Positions 1 through 9,029 of a stretch of 64,000 bases of DNA are shown here, piece by piece. The translations under genes and the position numbers were made by a program. The DNA is from Tritrichomonas musculus (Eukaryota > Parabasalia > Tritrichomonadida > Tritrichomonadidae): the NCBI GenBank assembly GCA_039105265.1, contig JAPFFF010000004.1, positions 7,173,501-7,237,500 of the forward strand, written 5' to 3'. How positions within the stretch are numbered: the stretch's first letter is position 1; every line of letters starts with the position of its first letter. Below the pieces are notes generated by a model. The model was not told where the DNA came from, searched no databases, and worked only from the letters and a program-made list of their open reading frames with translations.

Positions 1-401
1 TTATTCTCAGGTGAATCTTCTAGTTGCCTTTCATCATCATAAACTTTTATATATACAATGATATTATTTGATGAACATAAAAATCGTTCTTTGATTTCTG
101 AAATTGTTTTAATGATTCCATCAAATTGATTTGTTGGATAATGAACTTTAATTGTAATATTTGAATAATTTTCAGTAACATCTATCAAAATTGCTTTTAG
201 TTTTCCTTCATCGTGTAAAAGATTCATCACTTCGCCTTTGATTTTGAGCTCTCGAGTGTTCTTTTTAATAAATTGCATTTTTTCTTGCATGTTTCTATTG
301 GGTATTGCTTCATATAAACGATGGATGCTTAAATAAAAATAACAATTTTGCTTCAATTGATTATGGATCAAATTTTCGAGTTCGACGAACTTGAAGAACA
401 T
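1..401 (-). CDS. Partial protein of unknown family, runs off the left edge
   Basis: An open frame on the minus strand enters from the window edge and has no stop over about 130 codons. The upstream in-frame ATG has its complement at 399-401; a second in-frame ATG lies at 290 and may be the true start. The readable part is soluble and charged, with a Lys-rich stretch near the second Met and a beta-rich section rich in Ile and Val. I recognise no domain. It overlaps, head to head, the small plus-strand membrane ORF at 363-593, so probably only one of the two is correct between 363 and 401. Codon use looks like neighbouring genes. Only the N-terminus is visible. Confidence 0.45.
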   Translation of the reverse strand, partial: MFFKFVELENLIHNQLKQNCYFYLSIHRLYEAIPNRNMQEKMQFIKKNTRELKIKGEVMNLLHDEGKLKAILIDVTENYSNITIKVHYPTNQFDGIIKTISEIKERFLCSSNNIIVYIKVYDDERQLEDSPEN

Positions 402-593
402 TCTGCAAAGAAGAAAATGAATGCTAAATTGATATCAATAATAACTGTATCTGCTTTAGCAGTCGTGATTATCTTAATCTCAACTATAATTATAGTTTTG
501 AAGAAACGTATTAATCCAAATAAGTACTCTTCTATACAAGACAAGCTTGAAATTTCTAGAGAAATAACTGAAAAATCGTTAATAACGATTTAA
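363..593 (+). CDS. Small single-pass membrane protein or membrane-tail fragment
   Basis: This frame encodes about 76 residues from the ATG at 363. It has an acidic N-terminus, one strong hydrophobic segment at about residues 21-45 rich in Ile, Val and Ala, then Lys-Lys-Arg and a short polar tail ending at 593. That is the layout of the transmembrane segment and cytosolic tail found at the C-terminus of many trichomonad surface proteins, but no extracellular domain precedes it here because a stop lies just upstream. It may be a small gene, or the surviving end of a larger one. It overlaps the start region of the minus-strand edge gene. Confidence 0.35.
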   Translation: MDQIFEFDELEEHSAKKKMNAKLISIITVSALAVVIILISTIIIVLKKRINPNKYSSIQDKLEISREITEKSLITI

Positions 594-857
594 TTTTGCT
601 TAAGATTAAAAAATCACATTTAATATTTTTTTTTTCCAGCTTTATTCAATTGTGATATAATAAAATTAAAAAAACTTTTATAAAAAAAAAAAGTATGATG
701 CCAGCTTAAAATTTAGATAATTCCGCAATAAAAAAGTTCTCCGTTTTTTTTTTTTGATTAAAATTTTTGAATATAAAATTGTTAGCAATAAAAATAAACA
801 ATTCAATTTTGAAATATCTTATAACAATAATTGAATATATTTGAATAAAAGATAAAA

Positions 858-864
858 TCATTTT
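858..864 (+). promoter_or_regulatory. Initiator-like motif before the C2/EF-hand gene
   Basis: TCATTTT lies 12 bases upstream of the ATG at 871. The trichomonad core promoter is an initiator of the form TCA(+1)Y(T/A)-rich with very short 5' leaders, and this match and spacing fit it. Assignment is by motif only. Confidence 0.5.
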
Positions 865-870
865 TTTGAA

Positions 871-1752
871 ATGATTCTTCACATAAAAGCTGTTGGTGCA
901 ATCGATATCCCAAAAATGGATACTTTTGGTAAAGCTGATCCGTATCTTAAAATAACTGATAACAAAACAAAAGAAACATACAAAACAAGTTATTGTAAGC
1001 AAACATATACTCCAATATGGAACGAAGAATTTCATATTCCAGTTGAAAACGACACAGAAAATTTTATCCATTTCAGTTTAATTGATTGGGATCCATTTCC
1101 GAAACACGATTTAATATCAACTCGAGATTTCCCAATTAGTAGCTTCGAAATTGGACAAGTAACAGACAATTTCTATGATTTCTTCCCAGCAAAAAAAGTT
1201 AAAAAGCCTGGAAAAGTTCATTTGGTATTTCATCTTGCCTTACCAGACCAAAAACCATTTGAAAATTCTAAAAAGACGTTACATTCTCTTCCAACAACCC
1301 AATTTACAGAAGAGCAATATGAAACTCTACAAGAAGCTTTCAACGAAATAGATGAGGATCACAGTGGAAGCATTGATCTATCAGAAACAAAAGGATTTCT
1401 TGAAAAAATTGGAATTAATTCCTGTTTTGCTCCTCTTGCTTTCGAAATATGCGGGAAAGAATTAGATTCTTCAATTAAATTCAATGAATTCGAGCCTTTT
1501 TACAAGGCATTAAACAATATGAACAACGATAAGTTATGTATTTACAGAATTTTGTTCGATAAATTTGATACAGACCACAGTGGATTTCTTGACAAAAATG
1601 AAGTTGTTAAACTTCTTTGCTTTTTCGGTGGCGATGATTGGAATGAAGATGATGCCGAAAGATTTATTGAAAATCATGATACTAATAATGATGGAAAATT
1701 AGACTTTGAAGAATTGTGTGACTTAATAGAAGATGAAATGCCAAAAAATTAA
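871..1752 (+). CDS. C2 domain plus EF-hand calcium-binding protein
   Basis: This 293-aa protein starts with a C2 domain at about residues 1-118, with the calcium-loop aspartates in MDTFGKADPY and an SLIDWDPFPKHD strand-loop. Three canonical EF-hand loops follow: DEDHSGSIDLSE (161-172), DTDHSGFLDKNE (233-244) and DTNNDGKLDFEE (270-281). A fourth, degenerate hand lies around 195-206. A protein of this type would bind membrane phospholipid in a calcium-dependent way and sense calcium through its C-terminal hands. No membrane segment or signal peptide is present, so it is likely cytosolic or peripheral. The start is supported by the motif at 858. C2 + EF-hand proteins are common in trichomonads; the partner is unknown. 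Confidence 0.9.
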   Translation: MILHIKAVGAIDIPKMDTFGKADPYLKITDNKTKETYKTSYCKQTYTPIWNEEFHIPVENDTENFIHFSLIDWDPFPKHDLISTRDFPISSFEIGQVTDNFYDFFPAKKVKKPGKVHLVFHLALPDQKPFENSKKTLHSLPTTQFTEEQYETLQEAFNEIDEDHSGSIDLSETKGFLEKIGINSCFAPLAFEICGKELDSSIKFNEFEPFYKALNNMNNDKLCIYRILFDKFDTDHSGFLDKNEVVKLLCFFGGDDWNEDDAERFIENHDTNNDGKLDFEELCDLIEDEMPKN

Positions 1753-1802
1753 TATATTTTCATGGATATGTTTGAAGTAAAAAATTTTAATATCATATAT
1801 TT

Positions 1803-1919
1803 TTAGCGTATTTTTGGTTCAATTTCGTCATGCATATCTCCTTGTAGCTGTTGCACTCTTTCACGAGGATGATGCTCTTGTTGAGCTTGAAAATAATTCA
1901 TGTGATCGTAATTCGACAT
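1803..1919 (-). CDS. Tiny hypothetical protein, 38 aa
   Basis: An ATG-to-TAA frame of 38 codons is present, rich in Gln, His, Asp and Glu (it begins MSNYDHMNYFQAQQEHH). The local base composition is less AT-biased than the surrounding spacer, which is why it stands out. It converges on the C2/EF-hand gene, with the two stops about 50 bases apart. I recognise no family. It could be a real micro-protein, the last exon of a longer gene, or chance. Confidence 0.3.
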   Translation of the reverse strand: MSNYDHMNYFQAQQEHHPRERVQQLQGDMHDEIEPKIR

Positions 1920-2109
1920 ATGCAAATAACAATTCTTAATTCTTTCTATATTAATTTAAATTGGTTTTTTGGTTTTAAAAAGATACAAATTATTAATAAG
2001 AGAATATTTTCCAATATTATGCAAAATTAATATTATTAAAATAAATATCTCGAACATAAAAATATATATATATATCATTTCATAGATATTACTAGATAAA
2101 TATTCAGCG

Positions 2110-2191
2110 CCGCACTTAGCTCAGTGGTAGAGCATCTGACTGTAGAAATGTGGTAATCAGAAAGTCGCCGGTTCGATTCCAGCAGCGCGGA
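2110..2191 (+). tRNA. tRNA-Tyr (GTA) with a ~10-nt intron
   Basis: The cloverleaf reads: acceptor 2110-2116 with the C1-G72 pair typical of eukaryotic tRNA-Tyr, D arm with GCTC/GAGC, anticodon stem TCTGA/TCAGA with anticodon GTA at 2142-2144, T arm with loop TTCGATT, and discriminator A at 2191. Between the purine after the anticodon and the 3' stem there are about ten extra bases (about 2146-2155), the canonical intron position. One A-C mismatch is seen in the acceptor stem and one C-A in the T stem. A run of T from 2192 is the Pol III terminator. Confidence 0.9.
2146..2155 (+). other. tRNA-Tyr intron, ~10 nt
   Basis: These bases interrupt the anticodon loop after position 37. Removing them restores a seven-base loop and a perfect five-pair stem. 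The exact ends are ambiguous by one base because of flanking A residues. Confidence 0.75.
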
Positions 2192-2197
2192 TTTTTT

Positions 2198-3023
2198 GCA
2201 TTTTTTAGTTTTAATTCAAATTCATAAAAAATGAATTTTATAAATGAATATATTCAAATCAACAAATTCTTTTATTCATAATCATATTAGCAATTCCGAT
2301 TACATTAGATTTTATTAGATGATAAATTGATATGCAAATTTCCGATTACCATTCAATTTTCAGAGCCTTTTTTCAATTTTTTTTTTTTTATACAGTGAAA
2401 ATTGATAAGCTATTTAGAAAATTAAAAATAATTTTATGAATTGCATTTAATTTTTTGAATGGTACGGGAAAATGAAAACCAGTTTATAATATCAACGAAA
2501 ATGAATAAAATCAAGAGTATCAATAAAATATATCACAACTTTGTTCGATTTTGTGGAAACATAAGATTGAATGAAGGTTTTGGTACAGATTACCCAAAAA
2601 AGACTTTTGGTAATAATTCAAAAATTGAAAGGAAAAAATTATATCTCTCAATTTTTTTTTATTTTTGAGAGAACCAAAGAATAAAATTATTTTCAATCTT
2701 TTTATGTAAAAACACCGAGACTACATACCTCCTAGAGGGCGTCGAGCGAAGCCGAGACCCCTCGGATGGCGGCAAAAATCGGTAAAAATTATGTACCAAA
2801 AAAATCTTTTTATTTTTATTATCCTCATTCAATTATTTGAAAGTCCTTACAAAAAGTCTCTTTTGGGCAATCAGTGCCAAGGTTTTTAATCCATCACCTG
2901 ATACTCCAATTTTAGCATTCAAAAAGTGGAGGGGAAATTTTTCTCAATTTTGAAAGACTCAAACAAAATTCAAAGAGAATTTTTAAACTTTTTGAGAAGG
3001 TTGAAAAAAACAATTCAACATAT
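2198..3023. other. Spacer with a GC-rich hairpin patch
   Basis: This is AT-rich spacer with homopolymer runs and no convincing gene; a 69-codon open frame at 2459-2668 has no recognisable features. A sharp GC-rich patch at about 2708-2765 can fold: GAGGG...GTC pairs with GAC...CCCTC around an inner TCG/CGA stem. See findings. Confidence 0.5.
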
Positions 3024-4178
3024 TTATTTATGTCTACAATATAATTTAGCGTTGGGGTTCACGTAGATTGACACATTGTCGAATGTAAGATCCCAAAAAG
3101 ACAAGCATGTGACATTTGGAAAAGATATAAATTGAATATCAGCACATAAATGGAAGCAACCGAAATCAACTGTAATTTCATCACCCAAAAATTCGACGAA
3201 GCTGAGATTCAGCATTCGGCAGAAAGCCGAGCTCTTTAAGCAATTGACTTTTTCAGGGAAAATGATTGTTTTTGGACCTGTAGTCCAAGAAAAAGCGTCT
3301 GTTCCAATGAGCTGAAGCATTGAATTAGATTCAAATTGAATGCTCTCAATTTTTTCACATTTTGAGAAGGCGTTACTTCCAATTTTTGTGATGTAGCGAG
3401 GAATTTTCACGTCAACGATGTCTCGACGACAAAAAGCAATTTTTTCAAATTTTCCATTTTTCCTCTTTTTGAGAAGATATTTGTCGTCTATGTATGAAAA
3501 AGTTTCATTTTCTGGGGAGACTTCAATTTGTGTCAAATTATTTGAAATTTGAAAACAAAATTGGTCAATTTTTTTGAGAGTTTTCGGTATTCTCAATTTG
3601 ACTAGATTTTCGCTGATTGAGCCGTATTCAATTCTCTCAATTTCTGTATCGTCTGGGAAAATAAGGTATTCAAGTCTGGTATTGATTGAATGTTCCTTCA
3701 ATACTTTAATGAATGACGGAATAATGGCTGTTGTTAAATCAAATCGTGCATATATTAATAGATCAAAATTTTTTTGGCTCTTTTTGCTTTTGCCAATGAG
3801 ATATTTTGAATCATAGAACGAAAAATACTGATTCTGAGGAGATACTTCAATGTTGGATAGACCTTCTGTTTGAAAAAATGCTCCATTTTCAATTATCTGT
3901 AAACTTGCAGGGATTTGAAGTTTTTCAATATAGCATCCAGAAAATGATTCATTCTTGAATTTTTTTACTTCTGAATCAGGATCAAATGTCAATGAGACTA
4001 TCGTCATGTCATTAAATGCATTCGGCCCAATTGAAATTACTTTAAAACTTTGATCGCCATGTTGTACAAAATGTGGAATGAAAGGATATTGGCAAACGTT
4101 TGGTGATTTTATTACCACAGCAGTTAGTTTTTTTAGATTTAAGGAATACTTAATTCCATTTTTATCTTCAATTTTCAT
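3024..4178 (-). CDS. BspA-like leucine-rich repeat protein (LRR_5 family)
   Basis: This 384-aa protein is counted from the ATG whose complement is 4176-4178; the open frame extends further upstream only through a TTG. Repeats have the BspA/TpLRR pattern IGxxAFxxCxxLxxIxIPxxVxxI, for example IGPNAFNDM, IENGAFFQT, IGSNAFSKC and LKSSAFCRM. The linking blocks (SPENETFSYIDDKYLLKK) match the 1007-aa paralogue at 19042-22065. There is no signal peptide or transmembrane segment. BspA-like proteins are a huge trichomonad family linked to surface recognition and adhesion, but soluble members like this one are of unknown function. The last ~40 residues drop out of repeat register. Confidence 0.88.
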   Translation of the reverse strand: MKIEDKNGIKYSLNLKKLTAVVIKSPNVCQYPFIPHFVQHGDQSFKVISIGPNAFNDMTIVSLTFDPDSEVKKFKNESFSGCYIEKLQIPASLQIIENGAFFQTEGLSNIEVSPQNQYFSFYDSKYLIGKSKKSQKNFDLLIYARFDLTTAIIPSFIKVLKEHSINTRLEYLIFPDDTEIERIEYGSISENLVKLRIPKTLKKIDQFCFQISNNLTQIEVSPENETFSYIDDKYLLKKRKNGKFEKIAFCRRDIVDVKIPRYITKIGSNAFSKCEKIESIQFESNSMLQLIGTDAFSWTTGPKTIIFPEKVNCLKSSAFCRMLNLSFVEFLGDEITVDFGCFHLCADIQFISFPNVTCLSFWDLTFDNVSIYVNPNAKLYCRHK

Positions 4179-4688
4179 TAAATTTTTTTTTTTGATTTTC
4201 CCAAATTTTCTATTCAAATTTTTCAATAATATTATTGAAAACCCTAATTTGGAAATTAAATAAAAAAGTTAAGTGATAAAATTTTAAAAATTTTAGTGTT
4301 TCACAAAGTGGAACAACTGTATTTTTATATTTTAATGGGCTGCCTTTTAATGTAAAAATAATATTTATAATGAATATTCATTAATCGATGAGCCATTTAT
4401 TTAATTAACATTAATATGAAACTTGATCAATTTAATAATCGCCCAAACCAACTCACCTGCAATTTAAATTTGGTGAGAGATTTATGAATGCATTGAAAAT
4501 TGCATTTATATATATATAACTAAAAAAAAATCGGACCTTAGAAGCTATAAGGTCGATTCTATGAAGGCCTAATAACATTTGATCTATTTTTTAATGATCC
4601 AAATTTTATTTTATGCGAATTCATTACTAATGGAATTAACAAAATTTATGGATATTAGGCAAAAGGCAAAATTTAAAATTTTGCGGAA

Positions 4689-5813
4689 TCAGAGTATAAA
4701 TTCAATAATTGAAAATGGAATAGATAATATCACTTCAATAATAGAAAATACCACTTCGATAATAGAAAATACCACCTCAACAATTGAAAACATCACTTCA
4801 ATAATTGAAAATATCACTTCAATAAATGAAGATAAAATAGAAAATATCACTCCAATAATTGAAAATATCACTTCAATAAATGAAGATAAAATAGAAAATA
4901 TCACTCCAATAATTGAAAATATCACTTCAATAATTGAAGATAGAGTAAAAGATATCACTCCAGTAATAAAAATTATTACTCCAACAATTGAAATTGGAAT
5001 AGAAATTATTGCTCCAATAATTGAAGATAAAATAGAAATTATCACTCCAATAATTGAAATTGGTACGGAAATTATCGCTCCAATAATTGAAGTTATTACT
5101 CCAGTAAATGTAGTAATTGTCTGTCTAAAAACTGATATTATTGAAGATAGAGTAGAAGTTATCGCTCCAGTAAATGTAGTTATTATATGTCCAAATTTGG
5201 ATATTATTGAATATCGAGTAGAAAGCATCTCTCCATTAATTGAGTATAAAGATAATTTTAATTTCTCGGTAATTTGTGAAATTAAAGAAGTAATGGAAAA
5301 TGATTTTGAAGATAAATTATAAAATAATTGCTTCCCAATATTCAAATTTGTCTCTAAAGCAATCAATATTGATATAATTAAAGTGAAAATTAATATATTT
5401 TTGATAATTTGTATCATGAATCTATCATTTATTTGGTCGATCTTTGGATTAGTATTGTGTTGTATTATCTCTTTTGTTTTATGTTTTTTAACTTTCTTTT
5501 CATTTTTTTCAAATGAATCGAGGCCATCAATTGATTTTATATTCTTCTTTTGCTTGTAATTTTGAACGTATTTTGCGATTAAATTTTTGAGAGCGTAATT
5601 TGGTATAGCATCTTCAAATTCCATTGGTCTTCTGGTAACTGGTGATATGGGGTTAATTTCTAGTGCTTGCTCTATAGCATGTCGTTCATATGTTTGACCA
5701 TCTGGCATGATAACTGGATCTATCATGATTGAGAGTGTGATAGGACATTTATATTCTGGTGGTGCATTTTCATCAAGTTCTGTTATCGGATCCCATGATT
5801 CTGTTTCCATCAT
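4689..5813 (-). CDS. U-box protein with a hydrophobic heptad-repeat tail (probable membrane E3 ligase)
   Basis: The 374-aa protein opens with a U-box at about residues 18-87 (YKCPITLSIM, DPVIMPDGQTYER, AIEQAL, PNYALKNLI), which recruits E2 enzymes for ubiquitin transfer. A Lys/Asn-rich linker leads to a transmembrane-like segment at about 133-152. From about 205 to the end it is built of tandem seven-residue units such as SIIEVIF and SIIGVIF, with occasional longer SILSSF-containing units, encoded by 21-bp repeats. The tail is hydrophobic and rich in beta-branched residues, and might sit in a membrane or form an extended beta structure. The opposite strand is also open across the repeat (4579-5322), which I treat as a by-product of the 21-bp period. 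Confidence 0.8.
   Translation of the reverse strand: MMETESWDPITELDENAPPEYKCPITLSIMIDPVIMPDGQTYERHAIEQALEINPISPVTRRPMEFEDAIPNYALKNLIAKYVQNYKQKKNIKSIDGLDSFEKNEKKVKKHKTKEIIQHNTNPKIDQINDRFMIQIIKNILIFTLIISILIALETNLNIGKQLFYNLSSKSFSITSLISQITEKLKLSLYSINGEMLSTRYSIISKFGHIITTFTGAITSTLSSIISVFRQTITTFTGVITSIIGAIISVPISIIGVIISILSSIIGAIISIPISIVGVIIFITGVISFTLSSIIEVIFSIIGVIFSILSSFIEVIFSIIGVIFSILSSFIEVIFSIIEVMFSIVEVVFSIIEVVFSIIEVILSIPFSIIEFIL
4720..5110. repeat. 21-bp tandem repeat inside the U-box gene
   Basis: Degenerate 21-bp units (AATAATTGAAAATATCACTTC and variants, some with 12-base inserts containing GATAAAATAGAA) recur from about 4720 to 5110. On the minus strand they encode the SIIxVIF heptads. Because 21 is divisible by three and the units lack stops in the opposite frame, both strands stay open. 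Confidence 0.75.
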
Positions 5814-6071
5814 AAGTTTTGCTCAAGATACAATTATCAGATATGAAAAATATATCATTTTTATTCCTAAAAATTTATGTTTGAAAAAGTTAAAAATTTA
5901 CTTTTGAAAAAGTCAAAATAGGCAAATTTGATTTGATAATTATTAAATTGAAGAAAAATCATAAAAGGTAATGCGATATTAAAGAAATAAAATACATTAA
6001 TATTGTTTTGTAAATACATAAAATATTATATTTCTTTTTTTATTTAAAATGAATAATTAAATATTATGATC

Positions 6072-6215
6072 TTAATAATTTGCCAATGCTGCTATTCTTG
6101 TTAATAAAGATTTTACTGTTGCCTCAAGTGTGGCTAATTTGTTTTTAATTCTTCCTTTTCTGCTTTTAATTCTTCTAGTTATATCTTCAATTATTAGATC
6201 TAGATTTTATTACAT
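6072..6215 (-). pseudogene. Coiled-coil C-terminal fragment
   Basis: The minus strand reads KLATLEATVKSLLTRIAAL followed by a stop at 6072, with a Glu/Lys-rich coiled-coil stretch just upstream in a neighbouring frame. This looks like the tail of a coiled-coil protein with one frameshift. No start or head domain is visible. The parent gene is not identifiable. Confidence 0.45.
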
Positions 6216-6309
6216 ATAATTCATTGTTAAATTATTAATATATAAGGCCTTTTAACTTATGCATCAAGCGAATCAAGTGAGGAAAAACCTTCATAAAAAA
6301 GATGATTAA

Positions 6310-6993
6310 TATTTTTCCTATGAGAATCCTAAATATCTTCGTCATCAAAATCATTAGCATTTAACTCAGAAATAACTTTACCAGTAATGAGGTAATATAC
6401 AAATGATTTTACAATCTAGATCATCATGATTGTATATCAAATCATATGATTTGAAAAAGTCCAATGGCTCAAATTGAAAGTTTGTTGAATTGAGTATTAT
6501 AGATAAATCATCATTTGGATTTTTGGAAAAAATTAACGGTTTAATTGATGAAGCTTTTTCATCGTTTCTGATTATTTCATATCCGCTTTTATAAATGAAA
6601 AATAAAAACAAAAGCATTATGAGTTTACTGTCAGGCTTGATTTGTTCTTATAAATCGATTGATTCTTTAATGTTTCTATTTTTTTTCATCGAAATATAAA
6701 ATTCTTGAGTAGTTATAAATCATTAAGCATATTTCCTTTTTTAAAATATTCTATTGCCAATGGTATATTTTGATCAACACCAACACCATTTTTATAAATT
6801 ACTCCAAGATTATTTTTTTTTCCAATGGAATATTCATATTTGAAGATTCTTTGAAATAATAAATAGCTTTCTTTATATCACGCTGAAAATATTTTCCTTC
6901 ATAATAAACCGAACTTAATACGCATTGTGCTGGACGAGAGCCATATTTCGCTGCCATTTGCCAATAGAAAAATGCTTGTTTGAAGTTACTCAT
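6310..6993 (-). pseudogene. Decayed Sel1-repeat protein gene
   Basis: The 6799-6993 part encodes a Sel1-like repeat with the marks AFFYWQMAAKYG and AIYYFKESSN. A second Sel1 unit (NGVGVDQNIPLAIEYFKKG) follows in another frame at 6720-6815, with the break at a long A run near 6820. Open pieces continue at 6378-6617 and 6310-6375, the latter with an acidic FDDEDI end. Sel1 repeats are helical scaffolds, often found C-terminal to kinases in trichomonads. At least two frame breaks make this a pseudogene. Confidence 0.6.
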
Positions 6994-7029
6994 ATTTATC
7001 TTTTGTCTTTTTCTAATTATCTCTCAGAA

Positions 7030-7200
7030 ATGCTTTCAATTTTTTATATTATCAATGTATATGCAATGTCTAGTGCACTTTCAACAGAAGAAAATAATGA
7101 TGATATATCATCAAGAACAAACATTAACTCTACACATAACTTAAATAATCTATTCTACAAAAACTCATTTTACTCACGAAGAGATCAATGCTTATTTTAA
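7030..7200 (+). CDS. Small ORF with a hydrophobic N-terminus, doubtful
   Basis: From the ATG at 7030 there are 56 codons: a short hydrophobic start (MLSIFYIINVYA) that could be a signal peptide, then a Ser/Asn/Thr-rich stretch. It lies head to head with the Sel1 remnant. No family is recognised; it may be a fragment or chance. Confidence 0.2.
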   Translation: MLSIFYIINVYAMSSALSTEENNDDISSRTNINSTHNLNNLFYKNSFYSRRDQCLF

Positions 7201-7436
7201 TAATGTAAAAAAAAATTGTTAATAAAAATCTCTTCTCAATCCTCATAATTATTTCACCATACTTGTTTGTTTCCTATTGATATCAAATGTTAATTATACC
7301 AAAATAAAATCTCAAAATCAATTTATTCATTGCGAAATAAAGAAGTTATACCAAATATAATACATCAAATAGATCTTTTTTTAGTAAAATCATCAAATAT
7401 TTAAATGAAATTCACATTTGAAAACATGTAGAAAAT

Positions 7437-8807
7437 TTATTTTTTAATTGATCCATAGAATTCAATTTCTGACAACAATAAAAAATTAGTATTATCACAA
7501 GATTTGATTGGTTTGAAACGAATGAATTGGTAGAATTGGTTGTTTATATTTTTGCATGTAAATGTATTACTTTTACTATATGCATTAAGGCTAGAGTCAT
7601 TTTCTTTTGAATCAATCAAACACCAGTTTTGTTCATCATTTGATCCTTCAATTCGCCATGTGCTTGGTTGGCCGTTTGTTGCACCTCTTTTTTGTGAAGG
7701 AACAGACAAATAATACTTTGAAATATTGATTTTCTTTTGTTGAAAATCAAAAATCATGTAGCCACCTCCATCATCATTCTTTACTCTGTAGTACGTATCT
7801 TTTGAGTTATCGAACAATGAATCAACTGAATCTCCATCATTTTTAGGAGAAGATTTATAATTGATGACTTTTGATGAATAAATGTTGCTGCTTTTATTTA
7901 TTTCGCTTAAGAAATGAAAAATCCCTTGTTCACATTTAATTGAATTAGATTCCACTCTTGGATTGTTCATTTCATTATTCTTATAAGGATCAATAATCAA
8001 GCGACGACATATTGATGACCACATCAAATTGTGAACTGTTACTTGATCATTGTCAATCATTTCAATGAGTTTTTTAACTTTTTCAACAGACAGATATCGA
8101 ATCTCAATGTAATCGAAGAGAAAGAAAAATTCAGAGCCAAGTGAACAAACGATATCAAAAAGGCAGTCTTCACTCTCAATTTTAAGTTTTTCTGATGAAA
8201 AAATACGTTCCAATTCATCGCGATTGAATGATTTCAATTTCTCAATTTTTTCTTCGGTTTCTTTGAAAATTTCATAAAAATGTGCTGCAATAAATTCAAT
8301 TACTTTTGAGCTCATTTTATTGTTGCCAAGATGACGATAGACTTTCAATTTCTCTAGAAAATTCGTTTCACTAATTTCTTTTGAATTGCTCTCAAAAAGT
8401 TGTGAAAAACTTGAATCAATCATTTCGTCATTTTCAAGTAAATTTCCAATCTCAAAAAGGAGTCTAGCATTCTTACCAATAATATTATTGGCTTTTTCAT
8501 TTATCTTTTCAAAAAGAATCGGTTTACCTTCAACTAATTTTTTTAATTTTGTGAGAAAGTCGGTTTCTTTAATGTCATTTTGAAGTTCACTGACACTAGA
8601 ATAAAGTATTAGGTTTTTGGGGATATCTATTGTGAATTTTGTTAATGTTGGATCACTCCGAAGAATTCTTGAGATTTTTCGCGAAAGAAAAGAGGCAGCA
8701 AATCTTGAACAATGAATTGTTTTATCAAATATTTTAATTTCAAAATCGTCTTCGAATCCTGATTCTTTAATGTGCTTTAATGACTTAGATGTCAAGTAGA
8801 ATTCCAT
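7437..8807 (-). CDS. BTB-like + F5/8 type C (discoidin) domain protein
   Basis: This 456-aa protein has an N-terminal BTB/POZ-like segment at about residues 15-60 (EIKIFDKTIHCSRFAASFLS), followed by a helical, BACK-like region to about 300. A discoidin-type jelly roll fills about 310-455: it opens near GIFHFLSE, has a central DNSKDTYY and DGGGYMIFDFQ, the strand QPSTWRIEGSNDEQNWCLID, and closes with LSEIEFYG. The same architecture is expanded in trichomonads. BTB usually mediates dimerisation or cullin-3 binding, and F5/8C folds bind glycans or lipids; a cytosolic role is likely because no signal peptide is present. An initiator-like TCATTTTT lies 5 bases before the ATG. Confidence 0.87.
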   Translation of the reverse strand: MEFYLTSKSLKHIKESGFEDDFEIKIFDKTIHCSRFAASFLSRKISRILRSDPTLTKFTIDIPKNLILYSSVSELQNDIKETDFLTKLKKLVEGKPILFEKINEKANNIIGKNARLLFEIGNLLENDEMIDSSFSQLFESNSKEISETNFLEKLKVYRHLGNNKMSSKVIEFIAAHFYEIFKETEEKIEKLKSFNRDELERIFSSEKLKIESEDCLFDIVCSLGSEFFFLFDYIEIRYLSVEKVKKLIEMIDNDQVTVHNLMWSSICRRLIIDPYKNNEMNNPRVESNSIKCEQGIFHFLSEINKSSNIYSSKVINYKSSPKNDGDSVDSLFDNSKDTYYRVKNDDGGGYMIFDFQQKKINISKYYLSVPSQKRGATNGQPSTWRIEGSNDEQNWCLIDSKENDSSLNAYSKSNTFTCKNINNQFYQFIRFKPIKSCDNTNFLLLSEIEFYGSIKK

Positions 8808-8811
8808 TTAT

Positions 8812-8819
8812 AAAAATGA
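8812..8819 (-). promoter_or_regulatory. Initiator-like motif before the BTB-F5/8C gene
   Basis: TCATTTTT on the minus strand ends five bases upstream of the ATG at 8807, matching the trichomonad initiator pattern and its very short leader. Confidence 0.5.
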
Positions 8820-9029
8820 AACTTTTTGAATGATTTACTATATGTATTAAAATTTTCAAATATTCATGAATTATTATTTTATGAATTATTAGTTTTATAT
8901 TATTGATATAAAAACATGTATTTGGCCTTTTTTTGACCATAACTCCTCCGGGCATTTGTCATTGTTTTGATGAGAATTTCTGATGAAAAAAAGAAAATTT
9001 TATCTTTTTATTTTTTATTTTTTTAAACA

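Noticed and set aside
706-1071. Minus-strand open frame opposite the C2 domain
   Set aside because: It lies antisense to a clear C2/EF-hand gene and shows only hydrophobic low-complexity translation.
2459-2668. 69-codon frame as a gene
   Set aside because: Asn/Lys-rich AT-driven translation, no motif, ends in a poly-T-encoded Phe run.
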